Positions 49,801 through 62,681 of a stretch of DNA of 64,000 bases are shown here, one piece after another. Each line of letters begins with the position of its first letter. Within the stretch, counting starts at the first letter, position 1. Under the pieces are notes generated by a model. It ran no database searches. It was not told where the DNA came from and was given only the letters and a program-made list of their open reading frames with translations. Source of the stretch: Pseudoscleropodium purum (Eukaryota > Streptophyta > Bryopsida > Hypnales > Brachytheciaceae); the NCBI GenBank assembly GCA_963969395.1, contig OZ017796.1:11410501-11474500 (forward strand), given 5' to 3'. A program made the position numbers and the translations under genes.

Positions 49801-51353
49801 GAAAAGAAGGCACTGACGCCTTATCTGGTGAATGTGACCATTCCAGTCGAAGGATCAACTCACGCTATTACGTTCACATTGGGCAAGCACTGCGGTGTGT
49901 TTCCAGAACACCTAATTTCCTATTTAGGAGTAAACTTCTAAGTACTGATTTGAGTTAGGGCTTCTGTTAACCGTTACCCTGCCGGGACTTACCCGAATGC
50001 CTGTAACTCCTTTTTCTTACCTACGCGTGCTTTGTAAATTCTGAAAGTTGCAATCCTTTCTATCATGTAATCAGTCATCTTTCTTCCTTTCTGTTGCAAC
50101 TTTCATTGAAGGTAGATTCTTTGGGTACAGATTATGCGAATGACGTGGTGCGGAGTGGCTCAAGTGGATGGGCAACTTTTGGCTTTCTGACATTTATGTA
50201 AGCTTCATGTTCATGAGAATAAACTCCCGCATGTCGTTCCAAGCAGTGTTTATGGGTATTTTTCTGTAAAATTTGCCTCTATGCAATTGTTAAACTGTGA
50301 GACCCATCTTGCACTTGGAAGCCGGAAGGCAGAGATGGTGATCTTAATTGTTTTTGCTCTTATACCTGAAAACTATTCAGGAAATAGTCTGCTGAAACTT
50401 TTTCTGGCCTGAATTTCCGTCCTCAACTTTGATTTAACCCACGATCTGACAGGAGAATTGTTGAATGCTTTAAAGCTGAAGTAGTGCGCAACTAGTGTTC
50501 GTCAGAAGTAAACTACCTGGAATATGGTGGCAGAACGTGATTCTGAACATTGTTTGTCCTTTCTGACAGTTCAATCGTAGGGCTTACGATGTTCTGCTGT
50601 GCGGGATTCCTGTACAAAACTAGAATTGAAAACAAGGTGAGCTTTCTTGGTCGTGACTAGATGTAGTTACTGGTTTCTGTGTATGCTTAGAATAGGATGA
50701 TGTGAATTTGTCTGAGCTTATTTCTCCTACTTTGCTAACCTCACACATATATTTGAAAAAAAGATGAAGTCCAATTTACGTATTCAACAATGACTCTAGT
50801 ACTTGCGTATTCGTGACACGCGATTGGCGTAAGTGTCAATTTGTCTCATTCTTGGATTGAATAGATGAAGAACTTCAGAAAATGTACTCTAACCTGGAAC
50901 ACTCTGTTTTTTCAGCATGGATTGGATGCGCTACCTGGATACTCTGCATTTATGAACTTCATGGAGTCTGTAAGTGACATCATTCACACTTGTCAAGAAG
51001 CATTTTATTAGCCCCAAAGTTGTTCCAGCTTGAATTATGGACTCACTGAGTAATGTGAAGCTTGCTGGCTTCTACCTTCCCGTTTGTCTTTATCCCTGAA
51101 GCGTGCGTGATGTGTTTGTAGTTTGGGGATTCTGATGAGAAATTGAACTCTCAATAAAACCTTTTTGTGCACTTCTCCAGTCAGGAGTCACTCATGTATC
51201 TCTTGTGGTATGCAGTCGAGCCACTCGAATGATTATTCCCCTGCTAATGATGTTACCAACGTCACCATCGTGTCTAATAATAGCAGCAGCAGCTCCAATC
51301 ACAGCCAGAGGTTGCCAAGAAGTTCTGATGGTCCAAGTTACGGGGCTGTTTAA
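46863..51353 (+). CDS. Type I membrane protein, mannose-6-phosphate-receptor/ATG27-like (MRH) fold
   Basis: Sixteen exons: 46863-47018, 47235-47273, 47481-47534, 47651-47722, 47923-47991, 48166-48205, 48379-48427, 48646-48739, 48917-48972, 49266-49350, 49490-49595, 49799-49894, 50131-50197, 50570-50636, 50916-50969, 51216-51353. All introns are GT-AG and phase closes to 413 residues. The start gives a signal peptide (VSLTLFGCNTVLLASS). The lumenal domain has paired-Cys motifs: SDCYTL, IRFCKDV, GCENEG, MCDRCPSPC, LGLNCG and GKHCD. One membrane span follows (GFLTFISIVGLTMFCCAGFL), then a short cytosolic tail with LPGYSAFMNF and a Ser/Asn-rich end. This layout is that of MRH-type sorting receptors and ATG27, which cycle between Golgi and endosomal or vacuolar membranes. 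I assign the fold from layout and Cys spacing; ligand and exact family are uncertain. Confidence 0.75.
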
Positions 51354-52950
51354 GGAGTTCAACACCAAACCCTTTTTTGATGTCCATCAGGAGGAGAATT
51401 GCATGGGGGAGTCCCTTATTGCTTGATGAACTGATAGATAAGTGTTCGTTTGTGCAGAAAAGCTCTTCTAGAACGGCATACTGTATTGTATAGTCCACCT
51501 GATGTTATAAAATGACCTATAGGCTCTTTTTTCATTTGTTAAGAATAGAGCACGTGTTGATGAGTTGGTAGTGTTTGGGGGATGAGTTGCTCCACTGTTC
51601 CTGTCGAAGTAGGAGACATCTTTATTACTCGATAAATGAGAAGATGGTTTTCCATCCCGGTTCCCATGAACCACTCGGGTCTGTTGTACAGTACAGTACT
51701 GTAATGAGTATCCAAGCACCGTGTACCGAAGGTGCTTGGGTTTAGTGATCCCCATTTTGTTCCTTGGAGAGTATTGTAGGCCTGAAATTTGACAGATGCT
51801 AGATGGCGTAGGAGTTGTGGTGACTGAAATTTTATGAGTACTCGAGCGAATCCAAAAGAAAATGCCGTGGCCGGTGGTTTGTAATTTCTCAAGCTCTTGA
51901 GAATAAATTGTGAATTGTCAAGTCTATTGACTATCTTTTATTTTGCATTCTTGAAGTACTGAATGCTTCCACTACTGATGGTTCATCAAAAAATTCTGTG
52001 TCCATAGACTGCTTTTGAAAACTCAAGTTGTTCTAGAGACTAGGGTTTTCTTTTAGTGGTAACTAGCAGTTGGCGCTTGCTTTGCTACGCATTAAACATA
52101 TTACTTTCATCAATTTTTCATGTGATAGAATGTAGATAAATAAAGTATGTATAATCTTTAAATAAAAACATTGACATCCTCATACAATATTCTTTGAAAA
52201 AATAATAATAATAATAATAATAATATATATTGCAATAGAAAATATTTAAAGAAAATCTTTATATCATAATTTTTACAATTTAAGTAGAATCTTCACATTT
52301 GAATATGTGGAGCAATAGTTTCAATTTCAAGAAAATCTTCAATTAGAAAATTATTAATCTTCTTATTAAACCTACAAATATATGTATGATGAAATGTAGA
52401 ATAATTTCAATATTTTTGAAATCAAAGTCTTTACAATTAAAGAATATGTAAAATCTTCACCTATAAAAATGTAGAATAAAGATTTTAATTTCAATAAAAG
52501 ATTCAGATAGTAAATTATAAAAATCTTCATAATCATTTGAATATATTGCAATCTAAAATAAATAAATAAAAAGATATATTCAAATTCAAATTTATATATT
52601 AGAATCTTTGCATATTTGGCTATTTGCATACTCTCAAAGAAAAGTGATAAATTTTATAAATAAATTGCATCTAAAGATGCATGCTTTAAAATATCCTTCC
52701 ATTGACTATAAAAGATTGTAGCAAAATGGCTATAAATATCATCCTACTATATTTATTCATATGGTAGGCTATCTCGATTGAGACAATGAAATAATAATAG
52801 ACACCAAAAGAATGCAGTTGGATGGAAGGGGACGTTGCTGAAGCGTGCATGAACCCTACACATGCAAAGTTTGGAATAAACTCTTAACTTTCCCATCTAC
52901 CTGATTCAAGTGTAAATACATGTAGGAATCTCTAAGACAATGTCATGCAA
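51354..52950. other. 3' flank of the MRH gene, then AT-rich intergenic
   Basis: About 51.35-51.95 kb is probably 3' UTR. After 52.1 kb the sequence becomes very AT-rich and includes an AAT microsatellite (next entry). No gene is seen. The 3' end of the Helitron should fall between about 52.6 and 52.95 kb, but a terminal CTRR with hairpin could not be fixed. Confidence 0.5.
52201..52224. repeat. AAT microsatellite
   Basis: Eight successive AAT-type trinucleotides lie in an AT-rich spacer. Confidence 0.85.
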
Positions 52951-55900
52951 AAACCTCATGATAAACCACATTTTTTACCATTCCCACAACTTTTGAATTG
53001 TCATTAGTGACCTTAATGTTTGCAGGATGTCTACCACGAGACAAAGCCACATATAATTGACGATGGCTAAATACTTCATTTTGAAAATAAATGTTCACTC
53101 AATTATATGATTGGCCTTGCGATTTGTTGATTGTCATTGCAAAAGCACTAGTGATAGGAAATTGTCTTTGACATAGTGTAAATGGCAAGTGGCTATCATT
53201 GCAATGATGTGTGATTCTTGGAATCAACACTTCTTGGCCACGATGACGCCCTTCTACAATTTCACACAATAATACAGATGGAGATACTTGTAACAAATGT
53301 AAGCGACTACCATTGCACAAACCTTTTGTTGGATTTAAATTTCTTAACAACATTACATATTAACCACATTTAAAATTTAATTCATGAGGTGGCAAACCAC
53401 CAAGATGTAAAGAATTTAAAACTCTACCGGATAATGATGAACATGTTCATCATTTCCATGAATAAAATCAGCACTAAAACATTGATGCACATCACTAGAC
53501 ATACAGTCAATGATTTTATGGTTGTTTTCTTGAGCATCATCATTTCAGACAACTAAAATTACACGCTCAGAAAAATCAACCAAATCATCAAAAATTGCAT
53601 TAATGAGTCCATTTAGAGAATTTTCATGTGCAATCATTCGAAGTGGTAGCTCTACCTCTGAACTGGTTTTGCCTTCACCAATATTTAATAAAAATTGTTG
53701 AAAATTCTGTTGACTTTGTAAATGCATATTAGTGGTCAAATGAAAATGTTGCATTAGTGGAAACAAATATGAACATTGCAAGCAAGCCTCAATAGTTTGC
53801 TTACAACCTCCACCTACAACAATAGGTAAAGTTTGGCGAAAATTACCACCATATAAAACTATAAGACCGCCATTTGGAGTATCAATACCTTGAATATCTC
53901 GCAATGATTGATCTATTGCTTTGATCATAAATCTATGTTCAGCACAAGCTTCATTAAGTACAATCAATTGTATTTCAAGTAAATTTTGAGCTAACGATGA
54001 TTGGACACTAATCAAACATGTTGATTTATCATGCAATTTGTAATGGAATGGTAAAAGATGAATGTATTGTTCATTCTTTGTGCAAAAGACAAGCAGCAAT
54101 TCCACTTGTTGCCATTGCCATACATTTAATACCACGACCTCGAAGATAACTTAATATGGTATTATATACAAAAGTCTTACCAATACCCCCAGGGCCATCC
54201 AAAAAATATAACTTACACGAAGGATGAGGTTTTAAAATGGCATTAGTAATTGCATTGAAAACAATGGATTAAACTTTATTTAATTTGTCAACATCCTCTT
54301 TTGCAAAGTTAATGTTTAAATTATCTAAGTTATTGTTGTCATTCGCATCATTATCAACATCACCAATATTTGAATAGCCAAATTCATTCAAATCTTGAAT
54401 GTCAAAAAAATCTTCAATGCGTTTATCATTAAACGACAAATATTCATTAATGAACAGAATCGCTTTGCTATAGCCATTTTGGTCATTAAGCCAATCATCA
54501 AATATAGTGTCAATATGTCTCCTCAACAAATCAAGAGGATCCAATGGTTGTCTAAACACAAGAAGTGTTGCAAACAATCATCGAATTTGTTTAGGCAATG
54601 AAATGACAGTTGCTTCTTGGAGACAATTGTTCCATTCACCATCGTCTTGTAAAAGTCCTCTTGCAATGCAAGCGGCTTTGTACGTTGAATGTATCATATT
54701 TTGAAAACAAAATAGGTCATCAAACAAAGTTGGTGCCTCAACATGAGTCAACAACAAATGCAAGTAAAATAATTTGGTACCTATGGGAACTATGTTTACT
54801 CTACCAAAAACTTTTATCTTATGTTATCTTCTATCCTATAAATGATTTTTTCCATTTCACTTATAGTGCAATAAAAGATTCATATATCGAAGAAGCATAT
54901 GATTGCCTTGATTTCCAGAAGCAATTAAGGCACGAATGCGGCGATTGAATTCAAAAAACTTTGTAAGTTTGGTTTTAGTGTTTTGATCAATTACTCATTG
55001 TAAAGATGTTCTTTCTTGGAAGGTAACATATTATTGATCAAAAAGATGAATGGGTAAACGACAAATACTATGACTCTTGTTGTTGGTTTCAAAACCAAAG
55101 AATCTCCAACATGCTTATTGCGTAGCAATATAGCATCCCTTTAAAAATTCTTTAATCTCATCAACAACCTCATCTGTTTCTACAATGTCACGATCTGGAC
55201 CCTTAAAAATATATTTATGGAGGTATTTCATAGTTTTTACTGAACTGCAAATCTTTGCAGTAATATGACAATTAAAACGGCCTATTAAATATGGATTATA
55301 TGGTACAACCTATCAATTGTCCAAATAGACAATTTGACCACATATACGTTTTTCAATATAGTGACTGTCATTTCGACAACAATACAAAACATGACCATCA
55401 CCATCCATCTCGGTGGTATCTCGAGATTGCATTGGATAGTGTTTAAAGCATTTTTCATCCTCCATGTACGGACAATTGGGATTATCCAAACCTCATGGAC
55501 CATGCATCATGTGCTTAGCAGCTACAATATAAAGTTGCGGTTGCCTATTCAAATCTGGAATCTTAGTACATACAACTCTATCTACAAGATTACAATTGTT
55601 GACCTTGTCTTTCAACCAAAAAAGAATGTGAACGTGAGGTAAACCACGCTTTTGAAACTCAATAGTATAACAAAAAGCAATTGTCTCCCCCAATACATTT
55701 TTCTGTAATTTCGTCCATCATTGCTTTTAATTTGAACTCAAAGACATGTACTACAACATCTAGACGATCGGGAGGACTTTGACCTGGTTCAAACTCATCA
55801 ATGATCTCAAATCAATTTGGATTACATGTCATTGTGACAAATAAATCCGGTTTGCCTAAAACTCTAATTAAGACCATACTATCCTGAAAGAGTTTTTGCA

Positions 55901-57000
55901 TGTATCGAAGAGATTCAATGAATGTAGCAGGTAAAACAATGTGGTGCCCAATGTGTCCTCCATTGTCATCGTGCATAGCATCTACAATGCCTTGATAATA
56001 ATTTGCTCGAAGTTCTGTTTGATGTTATTTAATAAAAAACAAGTTTTCATGTTTTACACGCAAATATTGATCTACTACGTATTATTGAAATAATCTACCG
56101 GCTCTATGCAATATATTAGATCGTAGTCGCTTATGAAGCATATATTGAACAAATGACTTTGAAGTCACTCCGGTATCTGCTTTGAAAGTAAGTGACTACT
56201 TATATCGACCATCTGGAAACAACAAAGGGTAGGATAAAGCATCATAAGTTGGATGAATTTCTTTTATCCATTGTAAATTTCCACCATGTCGGTGAAGAAT
56301 AATATCTCAATTGGATTCTAAATGTTGTTCATCAAAAACAACAACAGCAACCTCTGGAACTATAGGGTGATTATATCGACAATGATGTTCACCGGTAGGA
56401 GTCTCACCGGTGATACGAAGTCCCATATTATGTCCTCTGAAAAGAACATGACATAAAGACTTAAAACCACGAACCAATGCATTGATTGATTCTAAAACCT
56501 CTTGGATGTTATTAACGGTCTTACAGTCAAGATCATTAAAGATCTTTATGCAACAATTAGTTTGTAAATCATCATCTAAAAAGTAAATTTGAACAAATCT
56601 TGCATCGTGATTTACTTCGGGTTCTAAATTTCCAATATGATGGCATAACTCTTCATTTACACGAAAAGTATATACTCCTCGACCCTCGGCTTGGCTAGAC
56701 TGAAATTTACTATGCATACTTATAAATGCAAACGCTTGATTATATTTTCTAATGGATTTAAGAAATCCTCGAGAATTGGGTGTATTACCCATAAAAAGCT
56801 CATTGAACATGGGGTGGATAGTAGAATGGCTAACATGTTCACTACCAACTTTACCATTGTAACAACAAATTGTTGCTTTTTCTTTTCTAAAACGAAATGC
56901 TAAACATTTTGGACATAGATCCAAGACTATCGATATCAACATCTACATAGTCATCAATTGTAAACAAAGCTCGAGCCATAGTCTACAAAAGATGACAATC
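52950..57000 (-). pseudogene. Decayed Helitron RepHel (Rep nuclease plus PIF1-like helicase)
   Basis: On the minus strand, in order: a Helitron N-terminal part (56942-56307, with CPKCLAFRFRKE, CCYNGKV, YNQAFAFISMHS); a Rep part at about 56.2-55.5 kb with PDLFVTMTCNPN then a stop where Trp is expected, and the HUH motif in GLPHVHILFWLKD (near 55.6 kb); a link with CPYMEDEKCFKHYP; a helicase part with ACIARGLLQDDGEW (54763-54578); Walker A GPGGIGKT (near 54.2 kb); a Walker B-like NEAC in place of DEA (within 54135-53545); GGNFRQTLPIV; and the C-terminal FAMTINKSQGQ (53353-53099) and VFSHRQLYVALSRG (near 53.0 kb). Stops and frame changes split it into at least seven pieces. Helitrons replicate by rolling circle; this copy cannot encode a functional protein. 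Confidence 0.9.
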
Positions 57001-57169
57001 ATGAATCCTAAAATTCGCACTTTAGGATATGGAAACAAAAAATAATGGTTTTAAAATTGCACCTTTTTAACTTGTGCTCCAAAAATCTTCATTCCTTGAA
57101 TATGCTCCACTTCACTCCAATTTTTGTTTCCTAACATCCATAACACATCAATATATATTCAATAATAGA

Positions 57170-58090
57170 ATTTTGGATGTTATCATCTATTTCAAAATTT
57201 AGATCAAATTTTGCTAAATTGATCAAATTCAAATTCATGTGCATGACATTGCTCAAATTAAATCAAACCATTGAAATTATATTCAATTGTTCATGTTTAC
57301 CTCAAAAAATGCTAAAGTTATTCAAATTAGGTTTTAAATAGGTCAAACTATTAGCATTAGTTTACATTGCATTGATAACATTCGACTCATATCGTTCAAA
57401 TGAAACTCAAATTGTCCAAATTAGATCAAATGATGTTCAAATTGCTCAAATTAGATCAAGTAATGTCCAAATTGTTCAAATTAGATCAAATTATTGACAT
57501 TAAGCTCAAATTAGGTCAAATTCCTCCAATTTGGCTCTAATTTCATCAATCTCTTGGAATTAAGTTAAATTGAGGCTCAAATTGCACTTAGTTTATTCAA
57601 ATGAAGCTCAAATTGCTCACATTAAGTCAAACTGTTGACATTAAGCTTAAATTAGGTCAAATAGCTCAAATTAGGTCAAATTCTTCCAATTTGGCTCTAA
57701 TTTCATCAATCTCTTGGAATTAAGTCGAATTGGAGTTCAAATCGTACTCAATTTGTTCAAATGAAGTTCAAATTGTTCACATTAGGTCAAATTGTTGACA
57801 TTAAATTCAAATTAGGTCAAATTGCTCTCTAAGAATGCTCTAATTGCTCCAATTTGGTTTCAATTATATCAATATCTTGAAATTAAGTTGAATTAAAGCT
57901 CAAATTACATCCAATTTGTTCAAATGAAACTCAAATTGCTCACATTAAGTCAAATTGTTTCAAGAATGCTCCAATTGCTCCAAGAATGCTCCAATTTCAC
58001 TCTAATTACATCAATCTCTTATGTAAAATTAGATTGAAACTCAAATGACATTCAAATTGTTCAAATGAAACTCAATGTTCAAACCACCAT
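57170..58090. repeat. Tandem array, unit about 160 bp, built from CAAATT words
   Basis: The segment TCCAATTTGGCTCTAATTTC recurs at about 57525 and 57685, with diverged copies near 57848 and 57990. The units in between are made of AGGTCAAATTGTTGACATTA-like words. It lies directly upstream (in Helitron orientation) of the RepHel remnant and may be a subterminal array of that element. Confidence 0.75.
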
Positions 58091-58433
58091 TCTCTATATG
58101 AATTCAAATTTGTTCAAAACAAAGGTGAAGAAGATACCTTGGAGGTATTGTTGAACTCAAGAACACCACTACTTGATAAATTTCTTCCTTCACAACCAAT
58201 GGTGACCAAAATTGAAGAATTGAAATGCAAATTTCTCAAATTGCAAGAACTTTGTAAAGACTTTGTTGTGGAATCTAAAATTGCTTCAAAATTGTTTCAA
58301 TCATTTGATAGTAACAATAGAACATTAGAATCAAGAACACTTAAAAAATCAGCAAGCGCTAATCAAGAACACTTAGAAAATCGTGCAAGTAAAATGAAGT
58401 GTGAAGCCAAGAATACCTTAACATCCATAATAT

Positions 58434-58493
58434 CACTGTAACTCTGTAATATCACACAGTGTAAAAACGTGACATTACAGAGGACCCTGTGAT
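58434..58493. repeat. Imperfect hairpin, MITE-like
   Basis: CTCTGTAATATCAC and GTGACATTACAGAG form a stem with one mismatch across a short AT-rich loop. The ends extend imperfectly to CACTGTAA / CCCTGTG. Confidence 0.6.
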
Positions 58494-58521
58494 TTTAGTA
58501 GTATGATGTTAAAACTAATAC

Positions 58522-58600
58522 AGTAGAACCTCTCTGATGTTATAGGTGTATTAATTTTAGCATAATGTCAAGAAAAGGTTCCAATAAAAATGAAACCCAT
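58522..58600. mobile_element. Possible pogo/Emigrant-like terminus
   Basis: TA followed by CAGTAGAACCTCTCT resembles the inverted end of plant pogo-type MITEs (Emigrant-like CAGTAAAACCTCTAT). Only one end was found, so this is a fragment at best. The similarity is from memory. Confidence 0.4.
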
Positions 58601-59463
58601 TAGCCAATAGCACTGCAAAATTTTTAGAATCATTTTGAAACAAGGTATGTCTATCTTTGGTATCTTTGGCATTTATGAATGTTGTAATTGTGTAGATATT
58701 TTGATTCTTTATTTTAGATTCTTACCAAACATATTTAATGTTTGGATATTATTGTTGATTTTTTCATTTTGATATTTTAATATATTTATCAAATCTTTGT
58801 TTCTACCAAAAATTACAAAAAGAAATGTCATCCTTCAAATCAATTTTTGGTTGAGATAAGTTTGCAATGTAAAATGGTAGAAAAATTTGCCAATGAAAAT
58901 ACGTGCATTGATTCTTTGTGAAACAACTACACAACACATTGGTTTTACAATAGGTTTATCACATCCATTTTGTCTTGCATAAGGGAATAAAGGAAGTACT
59001 TTAGTTTTTTTTCACCCTCCCACATAATACATACCTACATAGTATTCCGTATTATTCTGTAGTCTTTTCCCTGGTTTGGTGAAAGAACAATGAATGTGAT
59101 ATTAGAGAGTTGGGATTTCGCGTCCTGGCCAGGTCCGGTTCTTTCAGGTCATCAATATCATTCGAGTCCCAGATATCAATATCATAGCCACCCTGAATGT
59201 TGAATCGGCCATCCATGGATGCATTCTGGCAGCGCCATTGCTCCAAATTTCCTAGTGCAATTTTGCGGAAGGCGGATTTCATGTAAATTGAGGTCTTTGC
59301 AACAATGTGGCATGCTTCTTGTCAGTTCTATTCTTCAGAAGTGGAATTTTCTGACCATTGGATTTGAACTGGGGGCATAATGCATTCAAGAGCACTTCCG
59401 GTTCCATACCCAGGGAAATCTGCTTAGAAGAATTTCTTGCGACCTGAAGGAAAGCGGGTGCTC
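58601..59463. other. Intergenic and GPI8 5' region
   Basis: The stretch to 59.0 kb is AT-rich without a gene. From about 59.05 kb composition becomes gene-like. A minus-strand ATG frame at 59282-59052 (76 codons) has no domain I recognise and overlaps what should be the GPI8 leader or promoter. Confidence 0.45.
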
Positions 59464-62400
59464 ATGGCGATCGTAAACACAGCGTCCTCATCAATTATGT
59501 GTTCTCTGTTGTTGTTGCTGCCTGTGATGTTTGCTGCAGTTGGTGCGACTCCGATGTGGACCAAACATACCAACAACTGGGCTGTGCTCGTCTGCACGTC
59601 GCGTTACTGGTACGTCTACTAGCATCTGCGAATGGATTTCTAATCAATTGTGTGGATCGTGGATCAGTCAGTTCGAGACTGGCGATGCGGAGTGCGGGTG
59701 TTAGGGTTTAGGGGTTTTGGCTTTCATGTTGTATTAGGGTTTGTAAGTGTCAGATTCGGAGACATTTTCTGCTTGGTGAAGATGCCTCGATTTTGATGGC
59801 TTGTGTCCTTTTCGCAAATGCAGGTTTAATTACCGACACATGGCAAACACGCTCTCTTTGTACAGGCAAGAAGTTTACTATCTCGGTGTTCTGCAAATTA
59901 CTATTTCTTGCAATCCTATCTCTTTATACATCCTATTTTGTTAAGGAATGCATCCTATTTCGTCATGATTACTTGCAGAATGTAGACATTAGAGCCAACG
60001 TGGCCCTTGAATAGTTGTGTGAAGCAAAGAATGCTCTGTCTTTAATAAAAGGAACTTATTATAGACCTAGTGGTGTGCATTTAGGACAGTGAAGCGACTA
60101 GGTATTCCCGACGACCACATCATTTTGATGCTTGCTGATGACGTAGCCTGCAACGCCCGGAATATGTACCCAGCTCAAGTGTTTAACAATGAAAATCACT
60201 TACTCAATCTCTATGGCGATCATATTGAGGTATGAATCGCTCAGTTATACATGTTCAATTTCACTTTGGACAGTGCATTGACGAGGATGTTCATTGGCAT
60301 GATATTCTCATGGTTTTCACACTGTGTATACTTCTGAACTGCAGGTTGATTACAGAGGCTATGAAGTCACTGTTGAAAATTTTCTTCGTGTTTTGACCGG
60401 ACGCCACGATGCTGCCGTTCCGAGGTCGAAACGGCTGCTTAGTGACGAAGGCAGTAATGTGCTTCTCTACATGACAGGTCATGGTGGTGATGAGTTTCTC
60501 AAGTTTCAAGATTCTGAGGAGATTCAGAGCCGTGACCTAGCCGATGCCTTCGCTCAAATGCATGAAAAGAGGAGGTGATGGTACCATCAATATTATTTCG
60601 TCTCAATTCCACCAATATTGTTCTCATAAAGAAGTGCAGTGCTGGTTCTTTTATGAATGGAACTCTTCAAAATTGTATTTGTAGAGAAATATGGAGTTCA
60701 TTCAGGCACCTATGTCCACACATGACTTTACCTGATTTCTACAAGCTGCCTAGTTACTGAGGTTAATAGCTGGATTGTTCATTTCGCAATATAATGACGA
60801 ATAAGGTTTCTGCAGATATAAGGAGTTATTAGTGATGGTGGATACGTGCCAGGCAGCCACTCTACACTCCCAGGTGCTTATATTTGTCGCTTTCATTTCC
60901 CGATGATCGAAAGGTTCTTTCAAGTATTTCTTTTAAGATGATCCTTTTGGCTTGCTGCCTCTGACATATAAGCGAAACAAGCTTGAAGTCTATTTACAAG
61001 TGGTTAGCCTAGATGTGAGTCTCGCAATGCATGTAACGGTGTCCATTGATTGGGCCTCACCTCTTTTTGTCGTTGGGTCATTGCTTCAGCTTTACTCACC
61101 AGGTATACTTGCTGTGGGGAGCAGTTTAAAAGGAGAAAATTCTTATTCTCATCATCTCGATGCAGATGTACGTGTATCACTGAACTTTGAGCTTCGTCAG
61201 TTGTCTCCCTCTGTTTGTTCATCGCACACATGCTATCAATTGGTGTGAAGCTTTAAAATTTTACTGGCTTCATATGCTGTGGTTGGGATTTAAGTTAAAC
61301 ATTATTAACCCCTTAAGCCCAAATGGCCGAAAGTGTCCGCTTTCATCTCTACGAACTGAATTGTAGTGTATGATTTTTTCTGTCTATGGATACACTTTTT
61401 TACCTTGAAGCTTCCTAAAAAATTTGTTTTTGAACTATGGAAGTATTTTTTGGGAGTTTCTATAATTGACTGTTCCCAGATAGGCACTTCATTGAGAAAC
61501 GGGAGGTGGGATCTGACAGGTGGGAGTCTCAGTTGTGGATCGGTTTACCTACTACACTCTGCAATTCTTTGAAAACATTGACATCCATAGCAACGCCACT
61601 CTACAAAGGTTGTCAATTTTCCATATCCGTGATATTCCTGCTTCTGAAATTACTGTGCCGTGTTGGTTTAGTAATTTCTGAGGCATGCTTAGATTAATAT
61701 CACAAAAATTGCTACCTTTACTGCTTATGATGGCTCTTCTCTAATTAATGATCTGCTGATGGAATAATTGCGTCATAGACAGAAATCATATTTCTTCATT
61801 GACTAGGTCTTTCCACCATTTGCTCGCCGATTTAACGAGTGTCATCGTCCACAGGAGGCCCCCACTGATGTTTACAGAAGCTGCTTCATTTATATATGTT
61901 TAATTATTATAGTTTAATCATTTAATTATTGTTTACAGTGCGGGTTTTGTGTGTTCTGACACTCCGTGGTTTCACAACCTGTAGCTTGTTTCAATCCTAT
62001 GCTCCAAGTCTACTTATGTCACACATGGACTATAGGGCGGACCTATTTTCTCGACCTCTGGACAAGGTGACTGCTTGTTCTCTCGTTTGAATCATCACGA
62101 TGGACAAGCTGGGTTGTTGTACTGTAACTAAGGCACTGCTCTTCTCATTTGCACAGTGAGGCTTTCAATTCTTTAGATGCAACAGTTTTCAACCAAGGTA
62201 CACCTTATGCATGCTTTGATGTGCACTTGTTGTAGGTGCTGGTAACCGACTTTTTTGGTTCAGTGATGGGTATCAAACACACTGAGGCTGCTTATGTGGG
62301 TTTTACTGGGCGTTCCAAAGAATCGACGAGTTCTCCGAAAGACTCCTCTACAAGCCAGATAGTTGATGTTGTCAGCGAGCTTCCTTTTGAAGTCTCTGTG

Positions 62401-62681
62401 GAGGAAAATAAGGTAAAATGACTCGCATCAGGTTTTTCACGTCGAGTGAAGAGTATTCGTAAGTCCAGAGAGCACATAAGCTAAATTATATGAACATTAT
62501 CACGGAACTATATTTATTCATTCTATGTGGCCTGTTCCAGGAATTGGATCAGAAGGATTTAAATGTGGAGAAGATGAGGCATTGGCTCCTGGCAACTCAC
62601 AATGATGCAGCAGTCCTTCTGGGTTTGCTTGCACTTGCTTCGGCAGTCGCAATATCATCCATTACTTTCCCTGGCTCATGA
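59464..62681 (+). CDS. GPI8: GPI8/PIG-K, catalytic subunit of GPI transamidase
   Basis: Ten exons: 59464-59609, 59824-59865, 60085-60229, 60345-60574, 60816-60873, 61090-61171, 61533-61608, 61985-62066, 62236-62412, 62541-62681. Phase closes to 392 residues, close to plant and animal GPI8. The start gives a signal peptide ([20 protein letters not shown]), then [15 protein letters not shown] and [12 protein letters not shown]. The clan CD (legumain-like) catalytic His is in MTGHGG and the catalytic Cys in [11 protein letters not shown]. Further conserved blocks are [51 protein letters not shown] and LVTDFFGSV. One C-terminal membrane span ([16 protein letters not shown]) ends the protein. Known role: in the ER it cleaves the C-terminal signal of substrates and joins them to GPI. 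The intron at 59866-60084 begins GC, not GT (TACAG/GCAAG); the reading is firm because [13 protein letters not shown] joins in phase. Confidence 0.96.
61305..61330. mobile_element. Lone end of a TTAA-family element in a GPI8 intron
   Basis: TTAA at 61305-61308 is followed by CCCCTTAAGCCCAAATGGCC. The other end was not found; the next TTAA candidate lies beyond a GPI8 exon, so it cannot be the partner. This may be a truncated copy or chance. Confidence 0.35.

Noticed and set aside
57170..58090. Possible CRISPR-like repeat-spacer pattern
   Set aside because: The repeats are diverged 160-bp tandem units without uniform spacers, in a plant nuclear context.
58139..58441. 100-codon frame after the 160-bp array
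   Set aside because: The Lys/Ser-rich translation matches no family. It may be a Helitron-captured fragment, but this could not be shown.
61309..61693. A full TTAA element in GPI8
   Set aside because: The only candidate right TTAA (61694) would place a GPI8 exon (61533-61608) inside the element.
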